Assembly (NCBI GenBank): GCA_910584145.1
Contig: CAJTXX010000022.1
Location: 1-33,644 of the forward strand
Direction: 5' to 3'
Length of the DNA: 33,644 nt
Source: an uncultured Eggerthellaceae bacterium
GTDB lineage: Bacteria; Actinomycetota; Coriobacteriia; Coriobacteriales; Eggerthellaceae
The first letter of the stretch is position 1. Every line of letters begins with the position of its first letter. Shown here piece by piece: positions 31,983 through 33,644 of the stretch. A program made the translations under genes and the position numbers. The notes beneath the pieces were generated by a model. The model saw only the letters and a list, made by a program, of their open reading frames with translations. It did no database searches and was not told the DNA's origin.

Positions 31983-32741
31983 CTAGCAGCACGTGCGAGG
32001 GCTACTCACAGCGGCTATGGTGCTGTCTGCTAGGGTGCGCAGGGAATCCACCACGGGCAGGGGCAGGGCGGAGGCATCGCCATCGAAGGCGACCGATAGC
32101 TCGGTGCAGCCGAGGATGACGCCATCGCAGCCGAGGGCGGCCATCGCGTCGCACACCTCGGCCAGGGCGCCCCCCGGCACAGGAACGCCCGCTTTCACGT
32201 AGTCGTTGATGATGGCATTCGTCTTGCGCTGGACCTCTGGGGTGGGATAGACGCACGCTACCCCAGCGGCGCGCAGCGCTTCCCCGTATATGTCGATGCG
32301 CACCGTTCCCTCGGTGGCCAGCACGCCCACACGGGCCATGCCGGCGCGCTGGCATGCGCGCACGGTGTCGTCGATCATGTTCAGCACGGGGATGTCCACC
32401 GATGCGGCGATATCATCGAAGAACGCATGCGCCGTGTTGCAGGGCATGGCTATGAGGGCGCAGCCCGCCTCGCGAAGGAGGCGCGCGCCGGCCAGCAGCT
32501 TCGGCAGCGGGGTCGCATCGCTCAGGCCCAGCAGATATTCCGTGCGGTCGGGGATGCTCGCGTCGTTGAGCACCAGCGTGCAGAGGTGCTCCTGATCGCA
32601 CGATGCCGCCGTGCGCTCCACCAGCTGCTCCGAGAAGCAGTTGGTGGCCGCGGGGCCCATGCCGCCCAGCACGCCCACGAGCGCGCTGTTCGCCACCGCG
32701 CCGCTCTCGCTCTCTGCCCGCACGCGCGCCACCTCAGGCAT
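31983..32741 (-). CDS. Aspartate/glutamate racemase family protein
   Basis: A cofactor-free amino-acid racemase of 252 residues. The two catalytic cysteines are C101 in AMPCNTAHAFF and C212 in ILGCTELSV. GVLGGMGPAATNCF and LNDASIPDRTEYLLG at the N-terminus match the aspartate racemase branch better than glutamate racemase MurI. D-aspartate supply for the wall is a possible role. The ATG overlaps the gatB stop region by 8 bp with a weak SD; a GTG at 32723 has GAGG six bases upstream and is an alternative. It ends at the AT-rich his leader. Confidence 0.88.
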   Translation of the reverse strand: MPEVARVRAESESGAVANSALVGVLGGMGPAATNCFSEQLVERTAASCDQEHLCTLVLNDASIPDRTEYLLGLSDATPLPKLLAGARLLREAGCALIAMPCNTAHAFFDDIAASVDIPVLNMIDDTVRACQRAGMARVGVLATEGTVRIDIYGEALRAAGVACVYPTPEVQRKTNAIINDYVKAGVPVPGGALAEVCDAMAALGCDGVILGCTELSVAFDGDASALPLPVVDSLRTLADSTIAAVSSPRTCC

Positions 32742-33644
32742 CCAGCTTGCTCGCCAGCAGCTCGTTTATCACCTGCGGGTTGCCTTGGCCCTGCATGCGC
32801 TTCATGCACTGCCCCACGAAGAAGCCGATGAGCCCGGTCTTGCCGCCCTTGTACTGCTCCACCTTGTCGGGGTTCTCAGCCAGCACCGCATCGACCACCT
32901 CCTGGATGGCACCGGTGTCGCTCACCTGCTGCATGCCACGCTCTTCCACGATGGCCTTCGGATCGGCGTCGTCTTCCATGACGGCAGCCAGCACCTCTTT
33001 GCCCTGCTTCGACGATATCGTGCCATCGGCGATGAGCGCTACCAGCTGCACGGCGCGATTCGGCGTCAGCGGCGAGGCGTCGAGCGACGCATCGGGGTTC
33101 GCGTTCAGCCATGCGGTTATGTCGTTGATCGCCAGGTTCGCCAGCGGCTTCGCCAGCTTCCCGGCATCGGCGCCCGCCTCGCGGGCCGCATCGCTCATGC
33201 ACGCTTCGAAGAACTGCGACGTGCTGCGATGCTCCACCAGGTGGCGCGCATCGTAGGCGGACAGGCCGAACTCGCTCTGGAAGCGCGCTGCCTTATCGTC
33301 GGGGAGCTCGGGAAGCTTCGCCCGCACGCTCTCGATGAACTCGTCGGACAGGTCGTACGGCGCCAGATCGGGCTCGGGGAACAGGCGGTAGTCGTCGGCC
33401 GATTCCTTCACGCGCATCACGATGGTGCGCTTGGCCGTGGGGTCCCAATGGCGCGTCTCCTGGTAGATGACGCCGCCCTCGTCGAGCACCTGCGCTTGGC
33501 GGCATATCTCGTAGTGCAGGCCGTCGTGGAGGTTCTTGAACGAGTTCATGTTCTTCAGCTCGGTCTTGGTGCCGAGCTCGGCGGTGCCGCGGCGGCGCAG
33601 GCTCACATTGCCGTCGCAGCGCAGGCTGCCCTCTTCCATGCTGC
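32734..33644 (-). CDS. gatB: Asp/Glu-tRNA amidotransferase subunit B (partial)
   Basis: The GatB subunit of GatCAB, which amidates Glu-tRNA(Gln) or Asp-tRNA(Asn) in organisms without the matching synthetase. Only the C-terminal 300 or so residues are inside the window; the N-terminal 180-190 lie beyond the right edge. MEEGSLRCDGNVSLRRRG and TKTELKNMNSFKNLHDGL are conserved catalytic-domain stretches, ETRHWDP and SADDYRLFPEPDL follow, and the tail is the helical tRNA-binding (Yqey-like) domain ending FVGQCMKRMQGQGNPQVIN. It overlaps the racemase start by 8 bp. Confidence 0.96.
   Translation of the reverse strand, partial: SMEEGSLRCDGNVSLRRRGTAELGTKTELKNMNSFKNLHDGLHYEICRQAQVLDEGGVIYQETRHWDPTAKRTIVMRVKESADDYRLFPEPDLAPYDLSDEFIESVRAKLPELPDDKAARFQSEFGLSAYDARHLVEHRSTSQFFEACMSDAAREAGADAGKLAKPLANLAINDITAWLNANPDASLDASPLTPNRAVQLVALIADGTISSKQGKEVLAAVMEDDADPKAIVEERGMQQVSDTGAIQEVVDAVLAENPDKVEQYKGGKTGLIGFFVGQCMKRMQGQGNPQVINELLASKLDA

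Noticed and set aside
1..33644. Insertion sequence or prophage genes
   Set aside because: No transposase, recombinase, phage structural or lysis gene was seen in any open frame.

Overview
The window is high-GC bacterial DNA, densely coded, with short gene overlaps and Shine-Dalgarno (SD) sites throughout. The gene set points to an actinobacterium of the class Coriobacteriia, probably Eggerthellaceae or close to it. The signs are a ylm-type division cluster with SepF, a bacterial type A RNase P RNA, a HisZ-HisG fusion, GatB, and several membrane-anchored one-component regulators. The taxon is inferred from gene content and was not searched.

Layout. 1-1870 (+): a CCA-adding enzyme gene, then tRNA-Gln(CUG) and tRNA-Glu(CUC), closed by an intrinsic terminator. 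2032-8028 (-): a TPP-riboswitch operon, thiC - isochorismatase-family hydrolase - thiD - pntA - pntB. 8106-11219 (-): a ClC-type channel, a membrane-bound XRE regulator and a membrane-bound LuxR regulator. 11416-14837 (+): an ABC-2 exporter (one ATPase, two permeases) with a terminator. 14851-15486 (-): thiamine pyrophosphokinase. 15605-17853 (+): an ECF sigma factor and a large membrane protein, presumably its anti-sigma factor. 17928-18276 (+): rnpB. 18277-18646: noncoding DNA with terminators, a long inverted repeat and a direct repeat. 18647-24172 (-): ftsZ-pgeF-yggS-sepF-proC-yggT-divIVA. 24364-31728 (-): hisZG-hisD-hisC-hisB-hisH-hisA-hisF-hisI. 31729-31982: an AT-rich, dyad-rich leader. 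31983-33644 (-): an Asp/Glu racemase and the 3' part of gatB, cut by the window edge.

How the genes work together. ThiC and ThiD make HMP-PP for thiamine, and the separate TPK turns thiamine into TPP, which would shut the ThiC operon through the riboswitch. The transhydrogenase genes follow thiD with almost no gap, so NADPH/NADH balance may be tied to thiamine status. The his operon holds eight reading frames covering most of the pathway, but hisE and a histidinol-phosphatase are not here. The division cluster contains FtsZ, its membrane tether SepF and the polar scaffold DivIVA.

Most unusual points: an in-frame palindromic insertion inside hisH, a 21-bp inverted repeat enclosing an intrinsic terminator downstream of rnpB, the HisZ-HisG fusion, pntAB behind a TPP riboswitch, and the AT-rich his leader with two dyads and helically spaced TTGA motifs. 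No CRISPR array, insertion sequence, prophage or clearly new multi-gene system was seen.
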